Source: a virus. From it: a stretch of DNA of 30,836 nucleotides. Location: IMG/VR virus record IMGVR_UViG_3300034063_001730, positions 1 to 30,836 of that record, one strand, 5' to 3'. The notes beneath the pieces were generated by a model that worked only from the letters and a program-made list of their open reading frames with translations, did no database searches and was not told where the DNA came from. Position numbers and translations under genes: made by a program. This document shows, one piece after another, positions 6,049-13,953 of this stretch (within the stretch, counting starts at the first letter, position 1; each line of letters begins with the position of its first letter).

Positions 6049-7868
6049 AATCAGTCGAACCGGCACACTCGAAGTTGCGAGGGATCTGGCGTGATGCATG
6101 GCGTCCACCAGATCGCCGCCCCCCATGGGCGTGGTGTGAGGACCACATTTCCTCCATTCCCTATTCACCGATTCCCGGTCGTTTCCGCTCGGCCAACTCA
6201 CCATGGATGCGTGAGCCGATGGAGGCGCTGGTGGATCCAAAAATTCGAATCGTGAGCATCATCGCTGCCATTCAGAGCGGTAAAACCAGCGTTGGGGAAT
6301 TCGGCCTTGCCCACATCATCGCCAACCATCCGGGGCCAACGCTGTGGCTCGATCAAACCGATGACGATGCCAAGGACCAGAGTGAAAGCAGGCTCCAGAA
6401 GCTCTTTGACGAATGCCAGCCGGTGAAATCCCTCTACCCGGCCAACCGCCACAAAAGGAGGCTTTCGACAATCCACTTCAACAACGGCATGACGCTCTGG
6501 GTGTTGGGGGCGCACAACAAGACCAACCTCCAACGCCGCTCGATCCGTTGGCTTATTTGCGATGAAACATGGCGATACCCGCAGGGGCACATGACCGAGG
6601 CCGAAGCCCGCGTCACCGCATTTGGCTGGCTTGGCAAGTGCCTCTTCATGAGCCAAGGCGGAGAGGAAGACGACGACACCCACCGCAAGTTTGAAACCAC
6701 CGACATGCGCGAGTGGACATTTGCTTGCCCGCATTGCCATCACCGACAGCCGTGGAAATGGGAGCAAATCGAATGGAGCAAGGACGCACGCGACGAATCA
6801 GGCGAGTGGGATTTCCAAAAAGTGCGCGAAACCACATCGATGCGATGCGAATCGTGCAACCACTACTTCGAGGATAGCGATAGGTCGCGTCGTGAACTCA
6901 ACCTCACCGGGAAGTATGTGGCGACAAACCCCAACGCCACGAAGGAAAATGCCGGGTTCCATTGGAATGCCCTATGCGCCATGAGCTGGGGCCGCTTGGC
7001 CGAACTTTATCTCCGGGCCAAAGCTGCTGCCAGACGGGGTGATGTGAGCCTCATCCAGCAGTTCTATCAAAAGCGTCTTGCCCTCGCATGGCGGGAATAC
7101 CTCGAGGACTACAAGCTCGACATCGTGCCGGGCGGCTACCTCAAAGGTGAGTCATGGGATGGCGAGGCCGGCGTGGATGCGCATGGGCGCTTGGTGCCGT
7201 CAGGACAAACATCAGCCTGCCCATTGCGGATCCTCACCGTGGACTGCCAAATGGACCACATGTTTCTCGTCGTTCGGGCATGGGCCGAGGATGGATCAAG
7301 CCGCCTGATTTGGGACGAGCGTGTGCTTACCTACACCGATGTCGCCAGCGTCCAGGAGAGATTCGGCGTTCATCCCAACCTGGTTTTCATTGATGCCGGA
7401 TATGCCACCTACGATGTCTACCGCGAATGCGCATCACATGGATGGACCGCACTCATGGGCGACAAGCGGGCGACATTCACGCACAAGGTGAAAGGCCGCA
7501 AGTCGATCGAACGCTTTTATTCACCTCGCCGCAAAGTGGTCCTCGGCCGCGGACAGAGCTGCTCGGTGTTTTATTGGAGCAACCTCAACATCAAGGACAC
7601 GCTTGCCCGACTTCGCCGCAATCAAAACCCGGACAATGGCCCGGTCTGGGAGGTGCCAGACGACATCGATGAAGAATACCTCGCCCAAATGGAAAGCGAA
7701 CACCGCATCAAAAAAAGCGGCAAATGGATGTGGGAGCGGATCGGATCAAGGCCAAACCACCTGTTTGACTGCGAGGCCATGCAGGTAGCAGCCGCCACCA
7801 TGCTCAAGATCGTGGGAAGAGAGTCACAATCTTCCGTTCAATCCAACCCACCCGAAGACGACGCATAG
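6045..7868 (+). CDS. Phage terminase large subunit, GpA family
   Basis: ATPase and nuclease that cuts concatemers and pumps DNA into the prohead. Walker A is AAIQSGKTSVGE (residues 74-85), the QSGKT form typical of lambda GpA. Walker B is RWLICDE (168-174). Two CxxC pairs (CPHC and CESC, about residues 229-272) form a zinc-binding insert. The C-terminal nuclease part shows ILTVDCQMDHMFLVV and LVFIDAGYATYD with the expected acidic residues. At 607 aa it is full length. It overlaps the small subunit gene and leaves 65 nt before the joiner gene. Confidence 0.95.
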   Translation: MKSVEPAHSKLRGIWRDAWRPPDRRPPWAWCEDHISSIPYSPIPGRFRSANSPWMREPMEALVDPKIRIVSIIAAIQSGKTSVGEFGLAHIIANHPGPTLWLDQTDDDAKDQSESRLQKLFDECQPVKSLYPANRHKRRLSTIHFNNGMTLWVLGAHNKTNLQRRSIRWLICDETWRYPQGHMTEAEARVTAFGWLGKCLFMSQGGEEDDDTHRKFETTDMREWTFACPHCHHRQPWKWEQIEWSKDARDESGEWDFQKVRETTSMRCESCNHYFEDSDRSRRELNLTGKYVATNPNATKENAGFHWNALCAMSWGRLAELYLRAKAAARRGDVSLIQQFYQKRLALAWREYLEDYKLDIVPGGYLKGESWDGEAGVDAHGRLVPSGQTSACPLRILTVDCQMDHMFLVVRAWAEDGSSRLIWDERVLTYTDVASVQERFGVHPNLVFIDAGYATYDVYRECASHGWTALMGDKRATFTHKVKGRKSIERFYSPRRKVVLGRGQSCSVFYWSNLNIKDTLARLRRNQNPDNGPVWEVPDDIDEEYLAQMESEHRIKKSGKWMWERIGSRPNHLFDCEAMQVAAATMLKIVGRESQSSVQSNPPEDDA

Positions 7869-7913
7869 CTCCACCGCTTGGCTGCGATTGGCCTGCCTGA
7901 TCGTCGTCCTCCG

Positions 7914-7919
7914 TTGACA
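7914..7919 (+). promoter_or_regulatory. Start-associated TTGAC motif (gpW-like gene)
   Basis: GTTGACAC, 14 nt before the ATG at 7934, in the short gap after the terminase. Confidence 0.6.
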
Positions 7920-7933
7920 CAGGTCGCGATTGC

Positions 7934-8194
7934 ATGGCGCGAGGATTATTCGTCACAGGTTTCACCGTAGCGGAGGTGCTCGCCATACAGAGCCGTGCCA
8001 AATCGCTCCTGCTGGATGGCAAGACGATCATGAGTTGGAACGATTCGGACACCAATGTGACCAAGCAATTCACCATGCCCGTGGACCAAGTGCTGGAGGA
8101 ATGCGCCCATGCCCTGCGAATCCTTGATCCATTCGCATATGGCAAATCCCAGCGTGTGGCCGCATCCAGCGTATCCGGATACCTCGCCAAATGA
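7934..8194 (+). CDS. gpW-like head-tail joining protein
   Basis: An 86-aa protein between terminase and portal, the place of gpW in lambda. It contains a helix (VAEVLAIQSRAKSLLLDGKT), a short beta hairpin (IMSWNDSDTNVTKQFTM) and a second helix (DQVLEECAHALRIL), which fits the gpW alpha-beta-alpha layout. The match is by size, position and predicted fold, not by a diagnostic motif. The TGA overlaps the portal ATG. Confidence 0.6.
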   Translation: MARGLFVTGFTVAEVLAIQSRAKSLLLDGKTIMSWNDSDTNVTKQFTMPVDQVLEECAHALRILDPFAYGKSQRVAASSVSGYLAK

Positions 8195-9609
8195 GCCGCA
8201 TCAGATCCATCGCCAAACTCGTCATCCCGCCGGTTTTACAACCCAAGGCATGGGGATCGCCCTACGAGGCTGCCAATTGGTCGCCACGCCGTGGATTTGT
8301 GCCGGGCGCAATGCCCACCGACGCTCGCAATGAACTCACACCGGGCGTTCGTACCGAGTTGGTGCGCAAATCCAGGTACCTCCACAAAAACAGCGGATTC
8401 GCTCGGGAATTGGTGGCCAACATGGCGATCTACTCAACTGGCGATGGCATCAGGACCCAAGCACAGTCGCCGGATTCAGGTTGGAACCGCGCAGCCGAGG
8501 AATACTTCTCCCTGTGGTCCGCCCGTTGTGAAGTCACCCGGCGGTTCTCATTTGAGGAATGCCAAGCGCTTGTCTGCCGTGGCATGGACATCGACGGCGA
8601 GTATTTCGTACATAAGACACGCAACGCACAAGGCGAGCCACGCATCCAATTGATCGAATCACACCGAATTGGCGACCGCCTCGGATCCACCCAAACCGTG
8701 GATGGAGTCGGCCTCGATGGCTGGGGCGCACCGATCTTTTACCGCGCCATCGAAGACAATGGTGACTTTAGGGACCTGCCGTCCGAAGCGGTGCTGCACA
8801 TTCACGAACCCGAATGGGCCGGCGGAGTGAGGTGCCATCCAACCATCCAGCATTCCATCAACCACGTGCTCGATGAAATCGAATTGCTCGCCCTTGAAAA
8901 ACACGCCGTCAAAGACAATGCCGATGTGGCGAGGGTGCTTAAAACGGCACGCGGCGAACTCGATGATACGGGTGACTTCGTCGTCGGCGATGGCGCGACC
9001 GGCAATGAGCAAAGCGACCCATTGTCACTGCAGCGAATCGTCGGCGGAAAGCTCGTGGCGCTCAAACCGGATGAATCGATCGAAAGCTTTCAGTCCAACC
9101 GCCCGTCCCCCACTTTCACGGGATTTTTGGAACACCTCAGAAGGGATTCAGCTCTGGGCGTGATCCCGTTCGAGTTCGCGGCTGACTCAAGCAAGATCGG
9201 TGGCGCTGGCGTGAGACTCGTGGTGGCCAAGGCAGACCGCCGCTTTTCATTCCGACAGATGATTCTCGAGCGCCGCTTGATCAGACCCGTTTGGTCCTAT
9301 GTGATCGGCGATGCCATCAACCGCGGACTGCTCCCCCCAATCGAAGGCTGGTGGAAGATTTCCACTGTCCCGCCAAAACGTGTCACCGTGGACGCCGGGC
9401 GTGAAGCCCAACAAAACCGCGCCGATGTGGAAATGGGTCTCAAAACCTTATCCGACCACTACGCAGAGCTGGGCGCCGACTTCGGCGAGGAAATCGAGCG
9501 CAGGGCCGCCGATGCCAAGCTCATCCTGGAAACAGCCACGAAATACGATGTGCCGGTGGGCATGCTGTGGAAGGTGGCTGGAGAGGTGCACCAAGTCGCA
9601 ACTGGTTAA
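8191..9609 (+). CDS. Portal protein (lambda gpB family)
   Basis: It forms the dodecameric channel for DNA entry and exit. Family marks include SPYEAANWSPRR near residue 28, ELVRKSRYLHKNSGFARELV (about 53-72), GDGIRTQAQSP, the RGMDIDGEYFV block, RIQLIESHRIGDRLG, and a long helical C terminus ending near GEVHQVATG. Length 472 aa is normal for the family. It starts inside the joiner gene (ATGA). After it the usual protease gene is displaced by the regulator and nucleotidyltransferase cassette. Confidence 0.93.
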   Translation: MSRIRSIAKLVIPPVLQPKAWGSPYEAANWSPRRGFVPGAMPTDARNELTPGVRTELVRKSRYLHKNSGFARELVANMAIYSTGDGIRTQAQSPDSGWNRAAEEYFSLWSARCEVTRRFSFEECQALVCRGMDIDGEYFVHKTRNAQGEPRIQLIESHRIGDRLGSTQTVDGVGLDGWGAPIFYRAIEDNGDFRDLPSEAVLHIHEPEWAGGVRCHPTIQHSINHVLDEIELLALEKHAVKDNADVARVLKTARGELDDTGDFVVGDGATGNEQSDPLSLQRIVGGKLVALKPDESIESFQSNRPSPTFTGFLEHLRRDSALGVIPFEFAADSSKIGGAGVRLVVAKADRRFSFRQMILERRLIRPVWSYVIGDAINRGLLPPIEGWWKISTVPPKRVTVDAGREAQQNRADVEMGLKTLSDHYAELGADFGEEIERRAADAKLILETATKYDVPVGMLWKVAGEVHQVATG

Positions 9610-9639
9610 GAAGACTGGAAAGCCTCGTAACGAAAAACT

Positions 9640-9747
9640 ATGCGCGTCCATGTCGAAGACGAAAATGACATCCCAATTTCGACTCCCATACCGTCACTCC
9701 GCCGGCGTCATTCTATTTGGTGCAATGCGATGATACACTCAAAATGA
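9640..9747 (+). CDS. Candidate 35-aa peptide or gene remnant after the portal
   Basis: The ATG is 30 nt downstream of the portal stop. The frame begins MRVHVEDENDIPISTPIPSL and runs into the first operator half-site before stopping. The first twenty residues look protein-like and the rest is basic. It might be the stub of a gene cut by the insertion of the following cassette, or a chance frame. No Shine-Dalgarno is clear. Confidence 0.3.
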   Translation: MRVHVEDENDIPISTPIPSLRRRHSIWCNAMIHSK

Positions 9748-9789
9748 AAAATACACTTGCAAAGTGTATCCAAGAATAATAGTGTATCC
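9732..9789 (+). promoter_or_regulatory. Operator-like array before the wHTH regulator
   Basis: A perfect inverted repeat, ATACACTT-GCA-AAGTGTAT (9751-9769), is flanked by two further half-sites in matching orientation: GATACACT at 9732-9739 and AGTGTATCC at 9781-9789. The last half-site ends three bases before the regulator's ATG. Such spacing suggests cooperative binding by a dimer and autorepression, as is known for AbiEi antitoxins. The binding protein is inferred to be the adjacent wHTH product. Confidence 0.7.
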
Positions 9790-9792
9790 CCA

Positions 9793-10767
9793 ATGAAGCG
9801 CACCCTGCCAGCTCTGGTAGAATACCTTGAAAAGCTGACCGGCAGCCCCGTGGACCTCGCACCTGCCGAACCTCGGAGTCTGCCTCTTTTCCTGCGTGAA
9901 CGCTTTCAACTCCACCAAGGAGACATCTTTGGTCGAAGCTTTATCTTCGCCATCGACAGGTGGGGCGAGCAAGACCCATCCGCCGTCAACTACGCCAATC
10001 TAACCGAGTGCTTGAGTGGCCATCTGGGAGATTCAGTCGTTCTGGTCCTACCTGGCCTCGCCCCGCACATTCGCCAAGGCCTCATCCGCTTGGGGCGTCC
10101 GTTCATCGTTCCCGGCAGTCAGACCTTCCTGCCCACCGCCATTATCGATCTGCGGGAGCGGCAACCTGGCGTACTTCCCACCGCAAAAACACTCAGCCCG
10201 GCGGCTCAATGTGTCCTCCTCTACCATCTGGAGCGAGAGAGCATCCACCATTGGCCACTGCAAAAGGTGGCCGAAGCCGTCGGCTACTCGCCCAACATGC
10301 TCATTAAAGTGAAGCGCGAACTGGAAGCAGCGGAACTTTGCGATCCCGTGCGCAACGGCCGCGTTGTCACCCTGCGCTTTCATGTCGAGCGTCGGGCACT
10401 GTGGCAAAAGGCCCTGCCTTGGCTGGCCTCGCCGGTCCGCGCCACCCACTGGGTCCGTTGGGAACAACCACCAACGCAAGCCCTCATGGCTGGCATGACA
10501 GCACTCAGCCACGCAACGATGATCGTCGATGACCGCACGCCCGTGTATGCCCTTCATCACAAGGCATCCAAAGACAATGCTTTCGAAATCTGTGCCGACC
10601 GCATCGATGCCACGGCCAGACTCGAAATTTGGAATTACAACCCGCGATTGCTCACCATCCGCGAGGAAATGGTGGATCCCCTTTCGCTCTTTCTCAGCCT
10701 GCGACACGATCCAAATGAGCGCGTTCAGGACCAACTCGAAACACTCATCGAACAATTCCCATGGTAA
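9793..10767 (+). CDS. Winged-helix regulator/antitoxin of an AbiE-like pair
   Basis: The protein pairs with the next gene as in type IV toxin-antitoxin systems. Residues 135-197 form a winged helix (LSPAAQCVLLYHLERESIHH, KVAEAVGYSPNMLIKVKREL, VRNGRVVTLRF). The N-terminal 130 residues hold a conserved block with LPLFLRERF, VVLVLPGL and RPFIVPGSQTFLPTAIIDLR. The C-terminal part is alpha-beta and resembles regulators encoded beside AbiEii-like transferases. I chose ATG 9793: the TTG at 9757 falls inside the operator. It overlaps the next gene by 7 nt, so the two are co-translated. Its exact family name is uncertain. Confidence 0.75.
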   Translation: MKRTLPALVEYLEKLTGSPVDLAPAEPRSLPLFLRERFQLHQGDIFGRSFIFAIDRWGEQDPSAVNYANLTECLSGHLGDSVVLVLPGLAPHIRQGLIRLGRPFIVPGSQTFLPTAIIDLRERQPGVLPTAKTLSPAAQCVLLYHLERESIHHWPLQKVAEAVGYSPNMLIKVKRELEAAELCDPVRNGRVVTLRFHVERRALWQKALPWLASPVRATHWVRWEQPPTQALMAGMTALSHATMIVDDRTPVYALHHKASKDNAFEICADRIDATARLEIWNYNPRLLTIREEMVDPLSLFLSLRHDPNERVQDQLETLIEQFPW

Positions 10768-11540
10768 GAGGACTCGACCTGTTGCGCGAACGCATGAAAC
10801 CGCATGAGGGCTCCATCGTGTTGATCGGTGGTGCGGCCTGCGACGATTGGTTCTCCCGCCAATCACTCCAGTTCCGTGCCACCCAGGATCTGGACATCGT
10901 CCTTATCGTGGAGCTGCTCGGTGCTGGAGCGATCGAAACCCTCCGCCGTTTCATCCGCGATGGCCAATATGAAACTCGCGCCCGCAGCAACGGCAAACCT
11001 GAGCTCTACCGCTTTGCCAACCCCAAAGACCCGCGTTTCCCTAAAGAACTCGAACTGTTTAGTCGTGGACCGGAAAACATCGACCTCGCTCCTGGGGAAA
11101 CATTGCCGGTCATCACTGATGAGGATTATCACAGCCTGTCTGCCATACTTCTGGATGATAGATACTATGAGTTGATTCGCGTTCACCACGACATCCATGA
11201 TGGACTTCACTTCGCCAACGCCACTTCCCTGATCCCACTCAAGGCCTTCGCATGGCTCGACTTGAAGCGCCGCACGGCCGAAGGCGAAAAGATAGATTCA
11301 CAAAAGATCAAGAAACACCGCGCCGATGTCTTTCGCCTTGCCGCTACGCTTCCTGCCGAACCGGGCCCCGAATTGGCGGTAGAAATTCGCAAGGACCTTG
11401 GCCGCTTCATGCAGGCCTTCCCACCGGACTCCACGGATTGGCAAGGCATCCTCGCCGCAGTCAAAGGCACCGTGGGTGTGAACCTGTCCTCCACAGCTCT
11501 GCGTGATGCCATTTTCTCTTACTTCCGCCTAACCGACTAG
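10761..11540 (+). CDS. AbiEii-like nucleotidyltransferase (probable toxin)
   Basis: The nucleotidyltransferase signature is clear: VLIGGAACDDWF (GG at residues 23-24) and RATQDLDIVLIVE with Asp43 and Asp45 as metal ligands. Later conserved parts are ITDEDYHSLSAILLDD, then LIPLKAFAWLDLKRR and KIKKHRADVFRLA, as in AbiEii/AbiGii-type enzymes. Known members transfer nucleotides, for instance to tRNA, and block growth or phage multiplication. Whether this one is toxic is not shown. It is 259 aa, complete, and followed by an inverted repeat and a terminator-like hairpin. Confidence 0.8.
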   Translation: MVRGLDLLRERMKPHEGSIVLIGGAACDDWFSRQSLQFRATQDLDIVLIVELLGAGAIETLRRFIRDGQYETRARSNGKPELYRFANPKDPRFPKELELFSRGPENIDLAPGETLPVITDEDYHSLSAILLDDRYYELIRVHHDIHDGLHFANATSLIPLKAFAWLDLKRRTAEGEKIDSQKIKKHRADVFRLAATLPAEPGPELAVEIRKDLGRFMQAFPPDSTDWQGILAAVKGTVGVNLSSTALRDAIFSYFRLTD

Positions 11541-11620
11541 AATCTAGCCTAAGGGTCTGGGTTGCTTGGGCTGACTCCGACCTGCCGGAAACGCTGATCG
11601 TTTGCTTTAACCCTTAGATT
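11541..11620. repeat. Long inverted repeat behind the nucleotidyltransferase
   Basis: AATCTA and AAGGG at 11541-11555 pair with CCCTTAGATT at 11611-11620, with a 4-5 base bulge in the first arm. It begins directly after the stop codon. It may be part of the cassette's 3' end or a trace of the insertion. Confidence 0.4.
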
Positions 11621-11634
11621 TTCGCAACGCAGGG

Positions 11635-11663
11635 GGCGGGCTTTCGGGTCCGCCTTTTGCTTT
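11635..11663 (+). terminator. Rho-independent terminator-like hairpin after the cassette
   Basis: GGCGGGC pairs with GTCCGCC (one G-T pair) around a six-base loop, followed by TTTTGCTTT. It would end transcription of the two-gene cassette before the protease gene, although the head operon must then read through or restart. Confidence 0.6.
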
Positions 11664-11671
11664 GGCTTGCG

Positions 11672-11677
11672 TTGACA
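11672..11677 (+). promoter_or_regulatory. Start-associated TTGAC motif (protease)
   Basis: GTTGACAC, 13 nt before the GTG at 11691. It decides the start: the TTG at 11685 would be only 7 nt away. Confidence 0.6.
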
Positions 11678-11690
11678 CCAACGCTTGGGA

Positions 11691-12965
11691 GTGAACCCCA
11701 TCCTCTCCCAAAGCCGTGAATGGTTGATTCAGCCCGAAGCACTTCGTTCAATGGCCATCGCGGCCAGAAGCTTCGACAGCGGAACCATCAATCTTGCCGC
11801 CAACAAATCCAGCAGTCCCCTGCTCACCATCGACAAGGGCGTCGGAGTGATCGCCATTGAAGGTCCGATTGTTCGCAAGCCGGATATCTTTGCCCGAGTC
11901 CTCATGGGGGCGACTGACGCTCTGGAGATCGGTGATGTGATTCGTGAAGCCTCCGAGCGTGACGACATCAAGGCGGTGTTCCTCGATATCGACTCTCCTG
12001 GAGGAACAGTGGCGGGCACACCGGAACTTGCTGCCGCTGTGGCAGCACTCAACGAGCGCAAGCCGGTCTATGCCTTTTCATCGGGCCTCATGGCCTCTGC
12101 CGCCTACTGGATCGCGAGCCAAGCCCGCGCAATCTACGCCACTCCATCAGCCCAAGTAGGATCCATTGGTGTGGTGCAGGCAGTGGTCGACGATTCCGGT
12201 GCGCTCGATCGGGATGGCATCAAGGTCGAGGTATTCTCGGTCGGCAAGTACAAGGCCATGGGTGCACCAGGAACCAGCCTCACCGACGATCAACGCGACC
12301 TCATTCAATCGAACCTCGCTGAAATCGCCGAAGAATTTCATACCGCCGTCTTGGCGCGCGGCCGATCGATTCCAGCCGAAGCCATGGAAGGCCAAACATT
12401 CAGTGGACGGCAGGCTCAACGCTTCAACCTCGCCGGCATGGTTTCAGACCGCGCCGAAGCCATGAGAAGACTGAGAGTTTATCACTCGTCGGTTGACACG
12501 GAATCCAGGGCGATGACCGCAACACTCGAAGACCAACTCGCTGAAGCGCGCACCCAGGTGGAAACCATCACCCGCGACTATCAGGCCCAGACCGAACTCA
12601 TGAACGAGACCTCAGCTTCACTCGATTCGCTGCGCGGCGAAGTGGAGCTGCTCACCGCCGAGATCGAAATACTCAAAGCGGAGCGCGACGGCTCGATCGA
12701 TCAAAATACAGCGATGCAGGCACGAATTGCCGAGTTGCAAGCGTCCAAAGACGATTTTGAAAAACGCGTTCAAGTCGAAGTCGCACGCGTCGTGGCCTCA
12801 ACCGGAACCACCATGCCGGCCAACGTCACACCTGCTGGCGACCAACAAAAATCGGAAGAGCTGCAAGCCCAATTCAAAGCCATCAACGACCCGACCGAAC
12901 AAACCGCCTTCTGGCGCAAACTCACCCCAGAACAACAAGCCCTGATCCTCAAACACAACGCATAA
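11691..12965 (+). CDS. S49-family head maturation protease with C-terminal scaffold
   Basis: A lambda gpC-like protein that processes the prohead. The SppA-type fold shows GVIAIEGPI, then FLDIDSPGGTVAG (98-110), the nucleophile in GLMASAAYW (Ser137) and the catalytic lysine in GKYKAMGAPG (Lys188). After about residue 270 the sequence changes to a long charged coiled coil (ATLEDQLAEARTQVE onward) that ends in a basic-free tail with PEQQALILKHNA; this is the scaffold part. The GTG at 11691 is chosen on the motif spacing and on the similar start of the gene at 13954 (GTG-AAC-CC). An internal start is described separately. Confidence 0.9.
   Translation: MNPILSQSREWLIQPEALRSMAIAARSFDSGTINLAANKSSSPLLTIDKGVGVIAIEGPIVRKPDIFARVLMGATDALEIGDVIREASERDDIKAVFLDIDSPGGTVAGTPELAAAVAALNERKPVYAFSSGLMASAAYWIASQARAIYATPSAQVGSIGVVQAVVDDSGALDRDGIKVEVFSVGKYKAMGAPGTSLTDDQRDLIQSNLAEIAEEFHTAVLARGRSIPAEAMEGQTFSGRQAQRFNLAGMVSDRAEAMRRLRVYHSSVDTESRAMTATLEDQLAEARTQVETITRDYQAQTELMNETSASLDSLRGEVELLTAEIEILKAERDGSIDQNTAMQARIAELQASKDDFEKRVQVEVARVVASTGTTMPANVTPAGDQQKSEELQAQFKAINDPTEQTAFWRKLTPEQQALILKHNA
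12493..12498 (+). promoter_or_regulatory. Internal TTGAC motif inside the protease gene
   Basis: GTTGACAC lies 14 nt before the in-frame ATG at 12513, exactly at the change from protease to scaffold. Confidence 0.6.
12513..12965 (+). CDS. Nested in-frame scaffold protein (Nu3-like)
   Basis: A 150-aa product (MTATLEDQLAEARTQ onward) would come from an internal ATG in the same frame as the protease. In lambda, Nu3 is made in the same way from the 3' part of gene C. The segment is a predicted coiled coil (TLEDQLAEARTQVETITRDY, VELLTAEIEILKAERDG) with a short C-terminal helix for coat contact. Support comes from the domain border and from the TTGACA motif at the usual distance. Expression has not been shown. 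Confidence 0.6.
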   Translation: MTATLEDQLAEARTQVETITRDYQAQTELMNETSASLDSLRGEVELLTAEIEILKAERDGSIDQNTAMQARIAELQASKDDFEKRVQVEVARVVASTGTTMPANVTPAGDQQKSEELQAQFKAINDPTEQTAFWRKLTPEQQALILKHNA

Positions 12966-12969
12966 TCCA

Positions 12970-13866
12970 ATGGCCAACACACTTACCAACGTCAAAGACA
13001 TCAAGGTCGCACAGCGGGCGCTCATGCCCTTCATGTCGAACCTTCTGCCCGTCACCGCATTTTCAACCGACTTCAGCCCGCTGCCTGCCGACAAGCTCGA
13101 CACGGTGCGAGTGCCATTGGTTGGTGCCCCAAGCACCTCCAGTGACTTCTCGGGCGATTACTCAGCAAACGCAGACTCCACGGTGACTGTGGTGCCGGTC
13201 ACCCTCAACCGTCACAAGTACAAGACCGTCCATGTAACGGCTAAGGAGTCATCGGAAACCGCGCTCAATGTGCTGGAAACCCTAGTCGAAGCAGCCGCCC
13301 AACAACTCGCCCAGGATGTGCTGGTCGATATCTTCAGCTGCATCACCTTGGCAAACTTCGGTGCGCCGGGAATTCCCGCCCTTGCTGCCACCGGCTTCGA
13401 TTACAAAAAGGTGCTCAGCCTGCGCGAAGCCTGCGGCAATGCCAAAATGCCGCCCAACCCCCGTTCGCTGGTCCTTGATTCCGGCTACTACACCAACATG
13501 CTTGCCGATGACGTGGTTGCCAAGAGCTTCAACCTGAACCTCAACGCCCCTGCCGTCACCGAGGGCATGGTCAAGCGCATCGCTGGATTCAACCTCCATG
13601 AAACAACGTTGATTCCGTCGGACAACGCGGAAAAACTCGTTGGTTTCGCCGCTCACTCCAGTGCCATTGCGGTGGCCATGCGCTACCTCCAACCGGTGGC
13701 CGATTACCAACAGGCTGGAGCCGTGACAGACCCAACCACGGGCATGACCTTCGGATATCTCCGATTCACCGACACCCGTTCCAACAAGGTCTTTGTCACC
13801 CTCGAATGCCTCTATGGCTTCTCCCCCGCAAAGACCGATGCCCTCAAGCGCATCGTAAAACCATAG
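12970..13866 (+). CDS. Major capsid protein (HK97-fold)
   Basis: The coat protein of the head, at its expected place after protease and scaffold. The 298-aa sequence begins MANTLTNVKDIKVAQRALMP and has a beta-rich N-arm, a helical spine segment (ETALNVLETLVEAAAQQLAQ) and the C-terminal RFTDTRSNKVFVTLECLYGF, typical of coat proteins in GpA-type phages. No separate decoration protein (lambda gpD) lies between protease and coat. A strong terminator follows. Confidence 0.88.
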   Translation: MANTLTNVKDIKVAQRALMPFMSNLLPVTAFSTDFSPLPADKLDTVRVPLVGAPSTSSDFSGDYSANADSTVTVVPVTLNRHKYKTVHVTAKESSETALNVLETLVEAAAQQLAQDVLVDIFSCITLANFGAPGIPALAATGFDYKKVLSLREACGNAKMPPNPRSLVLDSGYYTNMLADDVVAKSFNLNLNAPAVTEGMVKRIAGFNLHETTLIPSDNAEKLVGFAAHSSAIAVAMRYLQPVADYQQAGAVTDPTTGMTFGYLRFTDTRSNKVFVTLECLYGFSPAKTDALKRIVKP

Positions 13867-13888
13867 GTCATTTTGATGTGTGGGATAG

Positions 13889-13926
13889 ACACCCTCTCCG
13901 GGCAACTGGAGGGGGTGTTTTTGTTT
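13889..13926 (+). terminator. Strong terminator after the capsid gene
   Basis: An 11-bp stem (ACACCCTCTCC with GGAGGGGGTGT, one G-T pair), an 8-base loop, and then TTTTTGTTT. Placement straight after the coat gene would let the coat be made in excess over the tail proteins. Confidence 0.88.
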
Positions 13927-13934
13927 CCGGGCGA

Positions 13935-13940
13935 TTGACA
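13935..13940 (+). promoter_or_regulatory. Start-associated TTGAC motif (first connector gene)
   Basis: ATTGACAC, 13 nt before the GTG at 13954 and directly behind the terminator. Confidence 0.6.
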
Positions 13941-13953
13941 CAGCAACAAGGGC

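Noticed and set aside
9757-9792. TTG start extending the wHTH regulator by 12 residues
   Set aside because: It lies inside the palindromic operator; the ATG at 9793 is the natural start.
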